A program made the position numbers and the translations under genes. The notes under the pieces were generated by a model that was not told the DNA's origin, did not search any database, and saw only the letters and a list, made by a program, of their open reading frames with translations. Below are positions 1 through 12,430 of a stretch of DNA of 64,000 nucleotides, piece by piece (the stretch's first letter is position 1; each line of letters opens with the position of its first letter). Source of the stretch: Blasia pusilla. Its lineage: Eukaryota > Marchantiophyta > Marchantiopsida > Blasiales. The stretch covers positions 44,950,001-45,014,000 of the forward strand of contig CM114271.1 of assembly GCA_050084515.1 (NCBI GenBank), written 5' to 3'.

Positions 1-12
1 CTCTTATGAGGA

Positions 13-529
13 TACAAAACTACTTACTCTCATATGAAATACAAGGTCGAGGTAGTCTACACTGAAAAATAATCTAGTTGAAAAACTTACAAGATTGTTA
101 GGTTTTTGAAACAAAGTTTCTCATGGGGTAGATTCCAAAAAAATATTTTAATCATGGATATTGTGTTGTTTTATCCGAGGTTTGTAGTATTTCCACTTAA
201 CAATAGTCGAGTCAAGACTACATTGCATTCCATGTTTATAAGTGTTGGAAAATCCAGTAGACCGTAGGATGCATGCATTGAGTTCTTCAAACTATACATA
301 CACCTTGCCTGCATGTGTGTAGTTGTTTCAACACAAAATATCTATATAACTTATGGTGAATATTATTTGAGGAGGGTGCATATGTTTGAGAAGGTTTTGT
401 TTGCACAATGAGAACAAATTTTGGAGGTGGTCTTTTCAATAGCATTGCTATCAACTCATGATATTAAGATTATTTTTTAGTGTAGACTACCTCAACCTTG
501 TATTTCATATGAGAGTAAGTAGTTTTGTA
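13..529. mobile_element. MITE-like element with about 52-bp terminal inverted repeats
   Basis: The left arm (13-64) and right arm (479-529) are reverse complements, differing at essentially one base (GGTCGAGG against GGTTGAGG). They enclose about 410 bp of AT-rich DNA with no credible coding region. Long arms around a short non-coding interior are the architecture of a MULE-type or foldback MITE. I could not find a matching target-site duplication: the 9 bases outside each arm differ. The element type is therefore inferred from shape only. Confidence 0.7.
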
Positions 530-3290
530 GCGTCCCAAGAAATTTTGGGCCAGCAGGGATATAGCTATTTGGAAAGCTTGTAAGCATTTTTTGGAAACAC
601 ATGTCACATTCAATTGGTGCATCCCCTAATTGAACCATATGTGTATCTTTATCCCCTAAAAAACGATTTTTAGTAGTCACTCGTGTATATAAACTCTGTG
701 GTTGCATGTATTTTGGCCGAAAAATACATAAAGTTTTTTTTGATTTTTCATACTTCTATTAAAAAAAATTTAAATACTTACTTCATAAATATTACAAGCC
801 CCCCTTATACTCACTACGCACGCTTGCCATAAAAAAGTTATCCCTTGATGCCAATTCTACCTTTAGCCCCTTCTGAAAAACAATGAATTGATTTGTTGGG
901 CCGATCCATCCAATAGTGGGGGGGACCAAATTGAGATATATGTTGGTAGCAACATACAACTTGACTTTTGATTGGTAGAAGCAACACCAATAGAGTGCTT
1001 ATATCTTCAAGGGGTTTTCCATGGGCTATATGGCTTGCATTAATGCTTCTTGGTTTCCATTCATATCTTCCCCATCCATCTATATATACTACTAGCATAA
1101 CGCTTGTGCTATGCACGGGCGAAGGTTTCTTGACTTGTTAATTTAGTTATCTCCTTAATTTGATAATGTCAACACCAAAAGAGATTTGAGGGAATAGTTG
1201 TTATCATCGAAGGAGGGTTTTCTCTAATTCCATCCTATTTTAATTATATAGATTTAACAACGCTTGTTTTTTTTCTTTGCAATCAAATCTCTTATTGACA
1301 TATAGCAAGAATTTTTTAGGAATACGAGGAATCAAAATTTTTTGGGGGACTTTTTGGACAACTTGAATATTATTGGTCCAATTAATTATGCATGATGTAC
1401 ACTAGTTTGATATATAAGCATGTTTTAATCAAATGAATGGTGTTGTAGTTTTTAACATGGGACCCCATAACTTGGGATCGCATATGTTTCACTTTAAGTA
1501 AGGGATTTTACTTGATTGGACTGGATGTATTTCTATATTTGGGAAGATTAATAGTAATTTATTCATACTTCTATGGTAACAAAAGAAATTTTTCATATAG
1601 AAATTGAAAAATGCAAAATTGCATGATAAAAGTTAATTAAAGAGGGAAGTTTAAATTTTTGGGAAAATGGACCACAAATTATACAAATAGAGAAAAAGAA
1701 GTCCCAAATAAACTTGGGAGATGAAGGTCAAATAAGGAAATTCCCAAAAAATAAATAAATGAAGATCCCAAAACCTTATACAACACTTTAATACATACTA
1801 GTGTATAGTTTGTGCCATGCATGGGAGTGAAGGACTAACCATGATGTACACAAATTCAAAGTTTTTTGTTTGTTGCCCATAGTATAGGAAACATTTTCTT
1901 GTTGCCCAAGTGTCACATGTCAATCAGACAGGTGTTTTCAAATCAAGAAGGCACCCTCCAATAATAATCTAGATTTTAGGACACTTAATAGCCCTAATGG
2001 CTATAATGAAATGTAATCATATGCATCTTTCGTTAGGTGGTGAAAAGAAATCATGTGGAGTTTGGTCTTGATACAAAGTTTTACTAGATGCATAAAAACT
2101 ATTATTTGAATGAAGTTTTAAGAAATGTAAAGCACTAAATGGTTCCCACGTTTTTTTTTCCAAGATCTAAAATTAATCCTATCATTTCTTATGGTGTTTG
2201 AAATTAAGTTTTACTTACATACCTTTCATTTTTATTTGTTACTATTCTCAAAACAATTATACATTCATCATTAAATTAATAAAGATGTCGAAACTCATTT
2301 CCTAGTCCCCAACATCATAAGAGGATACATAAAAATGAGAATAAATAAATTTCCACTACTTAAAAACTAATCATATATGCCATCAAGGATCAAAATTTGA
2401 AGTTTTTGCAATGTGCATCCCTATAGTGAAAAGGTTGGCATTAATGAGCCTTAGGAAAGCGTGGATGGGCAGAGCTTGACGAGTCTTGCGGACATGAGAG
2501 AAATAGATGGCATCAATAGGACCATTCTTATCTCCAGCGTCGAGCAAAGAAGCCCTTTTGGTAGACTGCATCTACCTCAACTTTCCGTGAATAGAAATGG
2601 CAAGCCAAAATGCCTTGACGTTAGTCATTCGCAGTAGTATATGATGTTGCCATCTTGAGTTCAAAGCTCTGGTAGAGAAAATTTGAATTGTGCTCGTGGG
2701 GATGGATTCTTAAATTAGTGAAAGTCTTCGGAATGAAGGCACTCAAAACTCGACCATAGGGTAGGACGACTATCCTTGGAGATAGGAGTAACGACTATTG
2801 CAATGGGTGCAAAGGGAAATGGTCATTTACTTGCCATTGGTTACTCACTATAATCTACACCAATATAAGAGGATGGGTTTACAAAATCCCTCCTCTTGCG
2901 AGTTGACACTTATCCTTTGAGGAGTCCTCTCTCTCTGACATGTGATAAGAGAGAGAAGGGATTTTTTAAGAAAAGTTTCATGGTCCCAATAACTAACTAT
3001 TCTATCTGTATTATTATGAGAGAGAGCCTTTTTATTTTCAAACACCTTTTTACATTTTGAACCAATCCATCCCCATTGTGATACATGTTCTTAAATCAAT
3101 CCGGGCGATTTTGAAGGCCATTTAATTTACTAGGTCATTCATAAATTCTTTTCATTCAATTGGTGATAAATATAGATAATTAAATTTATCCACCATTAAG
3201 TCGCCATCGCCCATGCGTAAAATCCCTAGGACGGATTACGGATATATAACCACATTAGTGTCCATCTCTTTTTGATTGAAGTTTTATTGG
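530..3290. other. AT-rich intergenic DNA, no gene recognised
   Basis: Only short ORFs without recognisable domains occur here. Two similar short motifs (around 1085-1125 and 1790-1835) and a segment at 2853-2960 resembling 14055-14120 suggest ends of non-autonomous transposons. Confidence 0.5.
1079..1125 (+). mobile_element. possible Helitron 5' terminus
   Basis: The segment starts with TC after A-rich DNA, runs through TATATATACTACTAG and reaches a short GTGC...GCAC palindrome ending in CACGGG. This is the usual look of plant Helitron 5' ends. A related, more diverged version lies at about 1790-1835. No matching 3' hairpin with CTRR end was identified, so this is a weak call. Confidence 0.3.
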
Positions 3291-3308
3291 TGAAATTCGA
3301 CAGGTTAA

Positions 3309-3790
3309 TCAACGAACCCTACGGTAGCACGAAACCCCTACGGCCGAGCCTCGAATGGGGAGGCGTTTAGGGTTTAGGAGTCCCGTCGACGTGCGAGATG
3401 ACAGCATGGACGAGCGCCCCACGGGAGGCCCACGGGAACGTTGCGGGGGCCCGTTCAGCGTTGAAAGCTCGAGAGAAAGCGGAGGGATCCGTTCCTCGTA
3501 CACTCGAATTTGAAATGCCATCGACGCAGGCCCGCGGCGTACGAGCTGCAGCTTTCTTCCGGAAACGTCGACTCTGTGCATGGGAGAAACGTGGGATCGC
3601 AGGGGTTCGGATTCTCTCGCTCTAACGCGCGGAGAAATCTAGCACCGTACGACAGCATCGCCGAGCGCAGCGCGAAAAGTGGGCAATTCAATCACAGCCA
3701 GGAACCGCAACCACGAACGAAAGATCGTGCGCGGACCGACCGGAGAGGTCTGTGGCAGACGAGATATTTCGATGGCGGGAAATAGACTCG
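3309..3790. other. GC-rich island without recognisable gene
   Basis: GC content is clearly higher than on either side. Several overlapping short ORFs on both strands are open because stops are rare in GC-rich DNA. None shows a domain I recognise. Two tandem TTTAGGG-like units (about 3365-3378) form a telo-box-like sequence. Dispersed repeat copy A follows downstream. Confidence 0.4.
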
Positions 3791-4023
3791 GTCGGTTGTT
3801 TACACTTTACAGACTCCATCGTTTTCTTCGGAATTGTACGATAGAATAAAATCACCTCATTCCCGCCAGTGGTTTTTCGGACATGCACCCTTTTATCACT
3901 TGTAATAAAGGGGAAGCCGAGAGAGATGGATCCGCATGAAAGCCCTGTGGTTCGTGACTTCGTAAAGGTCTTGAAATCTTAGATTATTTTTTTCACTTGT
4001 TTTCCATCATGCCCCTTCTTCCT

Positions 4024-4092
4024 TTTCGATTCTTGAGTCCTTTTCGATGGGTTTTCCATCACACGGTTTTTATTGAAGTGCATCATTCCTTT
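4024..4092 (+). repeat. dispersed repeat, copy A
   Basis: Carries the core GATGGGTTTTCCATCAC followed by a TTTTTATTGAAGTGCATC-like stretch. The same core occurs at 8275-8330 in this orientation, and at 9140-9200 and 16494-16540 inverted. Function unknown. Confidence 0.55.
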
Positions 4093-4099
4093 CACTTGT

Positions 4100-6560
4100 T
4101 TTCCATCATCATACTATACTATTAAGACCGTTAGCTCTCGCTGAGGTTTCCAGTAAACGTCATGTGTGAACCTCTTTTAATTTTTGTTTCATTTTATCGA
4201 ATAAAATTTGATTATGTTCAAAATAAACTTTGACCAGAAAACGGTTTTAGTAATTATATTGCTCTTTTCGTTAAAATTAAATTCAATTTGTATAATAAAA
4301 TTAGATTATATTTTTGAAAAGTTTTGATTAATCATATATTTAAGCAGAATTTGTTTTACTCATTAATTTAATAATTTCAAGTGTGTATAATGTCATGATA
4401 TTCCCCACTTGGGAAGTATTTCCATTTCCTCTCATCCGATTAAGTGCATTGCTGTGCAAAAAGTTTTTTTAATTTTTTAAGTATCCTTAGCACTTTCGAG
4501 GACGTAGTTTGAATGGACAAAAATTGATAAAATATCAGTACTAAAAACTACTAATAAAAATGCCCATGTTTTATACCGAAATGATTTGAATGACGTAGTT
4601 TGAATGGACAAAAAATTGTACATGATACAAATATCATTACCAAAAACAACTAGTTAGAGTGCTCGTGTTTTGTACCGCAATAATTTTTAAAAGGGAAATT
4701 TAAAAATTCTTCCAAAATTTGCATATAATTTTTGATTTCTTAAATTTTAAAGGAGTAATAACATTCTAGTTTTTTAAATAAGTCATTTTCTATAAATTTT
4801 GTTTAAATAATTAAAAAATAATCCTCCCTTTTATTTTTCCCATCGAAATAACACTCATTAATTAAATAATTATTTAATCATAATTAAAAAAATCATTTCC
4901 CTCTTCCATTTGAATTAAATTCATTTTCCTTTCCCAAAATATCAAGAGTGATTTAAGGGAAAATTTGCAAAACTTTTATTGTTTTGTCTCACTACTCATT
5001 GTTTTGTCTTACTGTACATATAGGATCCCCAATTGTAATATACATATAAAGGTTATCGGTAATGGAAAATAAATCTTGAGGAGTAATGGTAAGTATGCAC
5101 TTAGTTTAAAAGATTTAACTTTTTTCATTGCGAAATTCCTTTGTATTTCTAAACAAGTGATAGGGTACTCATTTTCGTAAATGTAATCTTTGAGAAATGT
5201 AATTTTAAAAGTGAGTAGCTTACTCGTAGAAAATGAATAAAAATGTTTAGACGACTTGGAAAGTGGAGATAACATTGGGTTAATAGTGAACACTAAAATC
5301 TTTTGACAATAATAATAACAGCCATAAAATTATAATTTATAAAAAAGGAAAAAAGTTATTCATTTGAATCTCATTATGCTATGTTTCTTCTTGTGTCTTA
5401 TCTCTAAGGCCATATATAAGATAGAGAAAATTGATATATGCCCCAAAATTCACAAATACCCACAACAACATCTTACTTGGTAACTTTTGCACAAAAATGA
5501 CTGATACTTATACAACGTCACAAGTCAAATCACAAGTTATGACTTGTGATTTGGACCACTAAATTATGAATAAATATGTGTGAATATAATATTTAAATTT
5601 TCTACTTAATTAATTTGGAAATATTATTCTAGAAAAATAAAACCTCATGATGGAATGATAAGGCGACTCCTATTTTTTTAGATTTGAATATTTTAAAGAA
5701 ATTTTCAACATGTCTACTACATTAAAAACTTAAGATATGGCAATGGTACACTACTGCATTGCATGAACATTTTGACTCAATGGCATTGCTATCATAGAGG
5801 TTATATGAGAACTCTATACCTTTTAAATTGATCCTCACCGTTAAATTTAAAGCCTACAATCATTTCAATGTACTACCCTTTCCTCTCATAAGACATATAG
5901 CTATCGTTATGCAAAAAGTAATTTACCGTCTTACAGTGAAGCTAGAAGCTTATAATAACCAAGTGCCAAACTAGTGCATAATGTACATACCAGAAAAGTA
6001 CATGAGAAAAAATAGTTAAGAATGTCTCATCTTATTTTAATCTAATATTTTTTATGAAGTTCATTTTCTCTAAATTTTATCTAGTTTATTGCACTTAATT
6101 TTTCTAAATATTAAATTTCATGAAAATTTGATGAGAGGAAGAATTAGTGAAAAAATATTACAAAGATTAGTAACAAAAGGGAATACATAACGACAGAGTT
6201 ATGAAGAGAAATAAGATGAAATTATATATGCTAAGAATAGATGAATGCCATGACAAATGAATGCGAGGACAAACCACATAGATGAATGTGGAACAAAATA
6301 TTGTAAAGATTGTTAGATGGATCAATGACCACAAGAAATTTTCTATTGGCTAAAACGAATCAAAATTGATATATATAATGAGCGAGAGGCTTGATGTCGG
6401 CAACGCCAACACTCAAGAACTCTGAGGTGTTCTACACCCATCAGCAGAAGACCCAAACAGTGATGGAATAGGAGTTCCAGAATAGAGGGAGTAATGTAGA
6501 ATATTTCATATAGACGCTAATCAATTTCCATACGTATAATCATTTTCATGAATAATGATT
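4100..6560. other. AT-rich intergenic DNA, no gene recognised
   Basis: Strongly AT-rich with homopolymer runs. ORFs are short and of random composition. I see no domain, RNA gene or clear terminal repeat. Confidence 0.5.
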
Positions 6561-6567
6561 TTTTGTA

Positions 6568-6981
6568 TCACGACAACTTGTGAAGACAATAGCGGTGGGT
6601 GATATGGACCAAGAGGCTTGATATTGGCATCGTAATACTCACAAACAAATTTTTTTGAGAAAATTTTGGTACAGGAGATATTTGCATTTCATATAGAACC
6701 ATACAACACATACCTACCACGTTTGAAACTTGTGTTTCTACATGAACTAAAAGTCTCTTCAAATTATATATTCCTTTTTTGACAAAGGATTTGTAATCTA
6801 AAGCCATTGCATCTATCCAAACTTTGGCTATTTTAGAACGGGTAAGGAAATATCTAGATAGATTCCTACCCATTCCTAGATAAGAAACGAGAACCCCATA
6901 AGGTTCCCTTTTCCTATTGATGATTTGCTGGATAGGTAAAGGGAATTGCTTATCTTTGATACCCCTAATGTCCCATCCCAC
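6568..6981 (-). CDS. unrecognised ORF, possible transposon gag fragment
   Basis: A 137-codon open frame on the minus strand. The N-terminal third has spaced Gly and a PIQQII segment followed by a YLGMG-type motif, loosely reminiscent of the G-patch-like regions seen in some plant gypsy gag proteins. The C-terminal half is hydrophobic and uninformative. There is no neighbouring pol gene, clear promoter or intron signal. It may be a chance ORF or a fragment of a decayed element. Confidence 0.22.
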   Translation of the reverse strand: MGWDIRGIKDKQFPLPIQQIINRKREPYGVLVSYLGMGRNLSRYFLTRSKIAKVWIDAMALDYKSFVKKGIYNLKRLLVHVETQVSNVVGMCCMVLYEMQISPVPKFSQKNLFVSITMPISSLLVHITHRYCLHKLS

Positions 6982-7528
6982 CCCCCTCTAACGCAGTAAG
7001 CTACATAAGGCGCCCGGTTCATCAAGAACAACCTACCATCTCTCCCTTGTCCAATTCATCCAATCCATTCTCCCTCTATCCCTCCATTGTCCAATTGTGA
7101 GGTTCCTTTGATTTAAAATTTGAGGACCTAGTGGGAACTTTACTGGTGTTGACATATGGATGTATCTTCATTTTGTGAGCTATAAATTTTCAATTTCAAC
7201 AATTATGATATTTATGCCCTCTACATGTAGATCTTTACGTAAGTTCTTGATAGGGACCTCTTCATATCCACAATTTTTTTAAAGTTGTGGAGTGAATTTG
7301 ATGATGTGTCACCTTATCATTCACTTTTTTTCTAGAGTCTACCTTTTATTTAATTATTCTCGCATTAGAGAGTGGACCTGGTGCTAGCCCCTCTACACAC
7401 ATCCTCCACGCGTGTTTATTTATTTATTTTTCTCTCCCACCCCTCTCACGGGGCCGCACACCTTTATAATAGAACATCCTTCTTTTCCTAACAAACGAAA
7501 TAGTAAATAATGATACACTTTTAGAAGC

Positions 7529-8150
7529 ATGTCGGACCAGAGAAAATTTGAGGACATGCATCATTCATTCGAATGTTTTTTTCCCTCTGACGACGTCAAC
7601 GAGACGAGGTTCCGATCTACTGGATACGGAAGGATTCGTTCGAATTTGGACGGTGCGCTGGATCATGACTATTCTCGGGTGACCTGTTCTTCTTCCACGA
7701 TGAGAGGGCTGCCCATTCGTTCGTTTTGACATGGAATCTGCAGAGAATATTTGACTCCGTGCGCGCGAGTGTTAAGGATCTAAATCGCCGCTGCGTCCGC
7801 ACCCGGCGGGCTTGATGAGAATTAGTCTCTATGAGCGCGCCGCCACCTGTCGCAACTACTCCCCGTGCTCTGCTCGGTCTTGTATTGTCTCCTCCAAGCA
7901 CAGAGCACGCGCACTCTAGGCGTAGAACCCGCGGCCTACGGACGAAGCTTGAAGGGACCGACTCTTGAGTCTTGAAGTGAGAAGCACAAAAGCACCTGCT
8001 CACATCCGTCGATCTCGTTGCGATGTGTACCGATTTCTTTCTGGCGCAACCAGAAAGAAATCAGGTGTGTGGTTGGTAGGACCCACGGGAAAGTTTGTCG
8101 CTTTCAAGGACAATCGCAGTAGCACGAAGGAATTAAGGTTTTGCTAGTGT
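7529..8150. other. GC-rich island without recognisable gene
   Basis: A second GC-rich block with overlapping ORFs on both strands (for example 7617-8003 minus). None shows conserved domains. Like the 3.3-kb island, it lies immediately upstream of a copy of the GATGGGTTTTCCATCAC repeat, suggesting that island and repeat belong to one repeated unit. Confidence 0.4.
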
Positions 8151-8185
8151 TATTTTGGGTTTCGTGAGACTTATTGTCTGTGCTG

Positions 8186-8330
8186 TTGGTGAGTTTCATC
8201 GTTAGGGGGGAATGCCCCCTTTTCCTTTTCTGGTCTTGTTGTGGCCTTCAGGTTTTGACTCTTTGAGCCCCCTCTTTAGTACTTCCGATGGGTTTTCCAT
8301 CACTCATTTTTATCGAAGTGCATCTTTTCC
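8186..8330 (+). repeat. dispersed repeat, copy B (arm of an inverted pair)
   Basis: Runs from GGTGAGTTTCATCG through a GGGGGAATGCCCCC palindrome, GACTCTTTGAG and the core GATGGGTTTTCCATCAC. The reverse complement of 9140-9275 follows the same order, so copies B and C form an inverted repeat about 0.8 kb apart. It also closely matches the inverted copy at 16494-16590. Confidence 0.65.
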
Positions 8331-9139
8331 TTTCTGTACGCGCTTCAATTATGCAAACTTGTAAACGAGGGACGGGTTTATTTCTATTATTTTTGTGTTT
8401 ATGAGTTTAGTCTCGAAAGGAAACAAAGAGGGTGTACCCTCTTCTGCTTTCTTTCAAGCGTCGGATGTGACCTTTGGATATTTGAGTCTACCCTTTATGT
8501 TTTTGGGTTTTTTTATTATTTATATTTATTGAGGTTCATCTTTTTCACATGTGCTTCAATTGTGCAACCTTGTATTGTGGTTGACTATCCTTGGGTTTGT
8601 TCATTTAGAGTGTGGTTTAGTTATGCAACTTCGAGTTAAACATCCCTTCTTCGTAAGTAAAGAGTAAACGAGGAAGGGGCTTATCTCTATTATTATCGAC
8701 AACCCATGCACGGTTAAACAATAAAAGGGTGTTATTTTCTCTTCTAATTCAAATTTAATTTTTTGGAGAAGGAAAATAATTTGAGTTTTTGAGGAAGGGG
8801 AGTGGTTCATTTAATTAAAGAATGGAAGTGTTACTTTTAGGAAGGAATGGTATATTGTTTAAAACTTTATCCGAGAGCGAATACTTCGCTCTTCATGGGG
8901 ATATTACTTCTGCCTTTATTGCGGAATGGGGTTATTTGAGGGAGTGAGATGTTACAACTCCTTTGAGAAAGTAGAAAAATGAATAGGTTTGGGAATGGAA
9001 GATCATTTCTAAACTACTTTTCCAAAAATTCCCTTTTCATGCTTTCCATGGAGGTACTAACTAGTGTCCAAAAATGTTGTATTCAAGTAGGATTGGAATG
9101 TAAAACCATAAACTCTAAAGGAAAGATGAACCTTAATAA
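8331..9139. other. AT-rich spacer between inverted repeat arms
   Basis: The DNA between repeat copies B and C. It contains only short ORFs (for example 8979-9302 plus, which runs into copy C). No domain recognised. Confidence 0.4.
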
Positions 9140-9275
9140 TATGCATGATGGAAAACTCATTAGAAAAACAAAAGAGGGGGACTCAAAGAGTCAAGTATCC
9201 AAAGGCCATAATCGGCCCTCAAAAGGAAGAAGGGGGCATTCCCCCTATCAACTAAACTCACCAAGAGTAGAGGCA
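9140..9275 (-). repeat. dispersed repeat, copy C (inverted)
   Basis: Read on the minus strand it shows TTGGTGAGTTTAG, the GGGGGAATGCCCCC block, GACTCTTTGAGTCCCCCTC and a GAGTTTTCCATCATG core in the same order as copy B at 8186-8330, with moderate divergence. Confidence 0.65.
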
Positions 9276-10027
9276 ATATCGGAAACTCCTAAAGAACTAT
9301 GATTACTACTAAGTGGACCTCTATCGTTGGCGTCTCCCACAACTTGAGCCCGCCATAAAAATTGATTAGCCTGGGCACGTTGCAAAGCTATGGAGACCCG
9401 TTGCCTACAATAAAGAATCAAAATTGCTGAGAACAACCCACTTCTCGACTCGAGATGATGAGCGCTTTAAGGAGCTTAGATCTAAAGAGGGCTAAGACCC
9501 AGAGTGCATTGCATGAGTTTATTTTAGAAACTAAATTTAGAAATTAATTTGAAAAAAACCCTAAATTTATTTTTTATTTTAGAAAAAAATATAGAAAAAA
9601 TATATGCATAAGTTTCTTATTTCCGAAATTAATTTGAAAAGAATCCCTATATTTTTCTTAGAATTTTTTTTAGAAAAAAATATTTTTTCATATGTTTTTT
9701 TTGTTTTATAAATTAATTTGGAAAAATCCCTCTAATTTACAAACTAATTTTTAGAAAAAATATATAGTATTTGCAATAAACTATCACTTTTTTAACTAAC
9801 TATCCTCTTCTTTTTTTTCCTCTTTTTCCCCCTTTTTTTAAAATATTTTTCCAATCTTTATTTTCTTCCTTAATTCTTTCTCTTATTATTATTGCGCCTC
9901 CAATTCAGCCTACCTCTAGTTTTGGGGCTCAAATCTGTCCAACTATTCCAAATATCGAGATTTCAACTACACAAAGTCCATTCATCAGGTCATCAGGTCA
10001 TGCCTTTCATCTGCTTTCTTTCTATAC
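9276..10027. other. AT-rich DNA upstream of the Helitron relic
   Basis: Poly-A and poly-T rich (9500-9850), including several imperfect repeats built on AATTAATTTG. No gene seen. Confidence 0.4.
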
Positions 10028-10569
10028 ATGTTCTCTCCTAAGTCTTCAACATTCTCTTTTTTTTGGTCTATTCTGTCCCATCTATTTATCTTTTTTAGGT
10101 CCCTCAACAACCATGGAGTGATGGTAGCCAAAACTGTGTCGCCGAGAGTCCACTTACCAAATATTTCACTCCATGAAGTTATGGAGAACGTTTCTCCGAC
10201 TGGGCGATTTACTTATGTAATGCCAAAAGTTCAGTTAGCTACCATTGTCCCAATTGTGGATGAATTATGTGAACCTTATCATGAAATTTTTGACAATGGT
10301 TTAACTCTTTGCAATATTAGGGATGAAGTAATACTTATAGTGGATCTCATGCCTTCTACATCTCACGGAAGGAGTTATGCTACCAACACAAAGCGTCACC
10401 ATATCAATTAAAAGTACTTCTTACATTTTTCTCAAGCCTAATGTTGATAAAGTTATGAAAGTAAATTAATTACTCAATCTTGCAAGGAGAGAAACCTTCC
10501 AAGAAAGTGATATTAGGAAGTTAATGTTGCAAAGGAACTTCAATCATACTAATGGTCGTCATACGCTAA

Positions 10570-12060
10570 GTTTTATGACAGAAATATGCCCCTCATGTCG
10601 TGCTTTGCATTGGAAATGTGAGGTGGTGAGACGTACAAAGGATCATGACTCACTCAAATAGTACGTGTTGTGCCCATGGGAAACTAAATTTTTCCCTCTT
10701 GAAGTCAAATGGTCCATTCTTGAAATTGTTCATTTCTGGTGTTGGTCTTAGAAGCCTTCATTTTCTTACTCGTGCTCGTGCATACAATTCCGCACTTCAA
10801 CTCACATCTACTCGAGTGCATATAAACGAGCAACTTGGTGGCATTAGACACATCAGGGTTCAAGGTGGGATTTCTCATTCTATTGGACCCTTACATCATG
10901 ATATAAGGAATCGTCCTAAATTTGCTCAACTCTACTTTTATGATACTGCAAATCAATTGGAGAATGGTGAAAGTATTATGTCTAAATAACATGATCTTAA
11001 TTTGGACATCTTGAGAGGGTTACAAGAGATGTTACACGAATGCAATCCATACGTGAAAATTTCTTGTGATATAGCGAGTGAGCGTAATATGCAGATCATC
11101 TTGAAGGCAAGTAAACGAGGCCTCGATGCGAATCGTTATAACTTGCCAACAACTTCTGAAGTATTGCTATATTACCATGTGATCGTAGTGAACGCGTTGA
11201 CCACCATGATATAATCGTAGGACTACATGGAGGAGGACCAAGGCATTTATTAGACCTAAATAAGGCATATATCCCATTCAATCTTTTCTATTATTTGTCG
11301 ATGGTGAAGCATGTTGATATCCTAGAATACTATTCGAGTGGCTTCAAGACTCAAAAACACCTCAACATGCAAGAAGTATTCATCATGGGGAGGCGGGAGA
11401 TATTGGAATTTCAGATGATTGCGTGGATGAGGATAGAGTTGAGGATGAAATTATTGAGCGGACAAGAACAAAAAGAGACACAACCTTGCAATTTGCATGT
11501 TTTTTGACTTCAAACGCATATTGGCTACGAGGATGAAAATTCACTACTACAGTTTGGTTGACTTGCTCAAGAATATATGGTTGATCTTCATGCCATTGTG
11601 GAGATGCAGTGATTATCATGGGTGCGCTTAAATCAAAAGGAGATAAGGATTGAATTATATCTGGATGTTAAGGATGCCATGCATCGACATGTTGTGGTTG
11701 CCATAAGGTTTGGGAGACGTGTTGTTTTACCCTCTTCTTTTAGTGAAGGTCCACATCATATGCATCAATTATGTTAGGATGCAGTGGAAATTGTAAGGCA
11801 CCTGGGGAAGCATAATTAGTTTTTTACCATGACATGCAATTCTAAGTGCGAGGAGAATACATGAGCCTTACAAAATGGTCAATCAAATGCGGACCGAATA
11901 GATTTGGTTGTGCAAGTCTTTGAAAAGAAAAATAAGGAGTTGTTACGACTTATCATCAACGAGCACGTATTGGGTTAAATTTTAGGTTGCATTCATATGG
12001 TATGATTTCAAAAAAGGGGCATGTTCATCTTCTAGAGCAACAAATAGTTTATTTCCATGA
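10570..12060 (+). pseudogene. Helitron Helitron-like-N and Rep region, broken
   Basis: Near 10585-10735 the translation gives CPSCRALHWKCE and then CCAHGKLNFSLL, the N-terminal finger of Helitron proteins. At 10770-10985 comes ARAYNSALQLTS and then RPKFAQLYFYDTANQ. At 11000-11155 LDILRGLQEML and RYNLPTTSEV appear. At about 11720-11850 LPSSFSEGPHHMHQ, DAVEIVRHLG and FTMTCN match the Rep block. The HUH nuclease motif is partly present: FQKRG is followed, in another frame, by HVHLLE at 12020-12040, with the two residues usually between them missing. The HUH nuclease nicks DNA in rolling-circle transposition. At least five frame changes or stops show that it is dead. Confidence 0.78.
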
Positions 12061-12430
12061 TGTTGATGCTCCTCAACTTACTCAAGCTATTCTACAACAA
12101 AATAGAGAGACGACTCTAACCCAATAGTTTGCAACTAATCGATGTAACTCCACTCCTCGAAAATATCTTCGTATTGATTTTCTTCACATTATCGTTGGAG
12201 TAATAAGACATGGATTTGTAGGTTGAAACAAAAAAATGGTTGTGGCCATCCTATTAGATGCTTATACCGTACTCATCTATGTTAGTTCTCAAGTGTTTTC
12301 AGGGCAAATTCTTTGCTCTTTGGGAATTACTGTTACATACTTCCTACTAAGCTGAGCAAGTCTAACTGTGAGTCGCATAGGATGAGCTAGCTTATTATGA
12401 TTGGTTATTGACAAGTGAAGGATAAGATCA

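Noticed and set aside
3365-3378. Interstitial telomere or chromosome end
   Set aside because: Only two TTTAGGG-like units; too few, and common in plant promoters as a telo-box.
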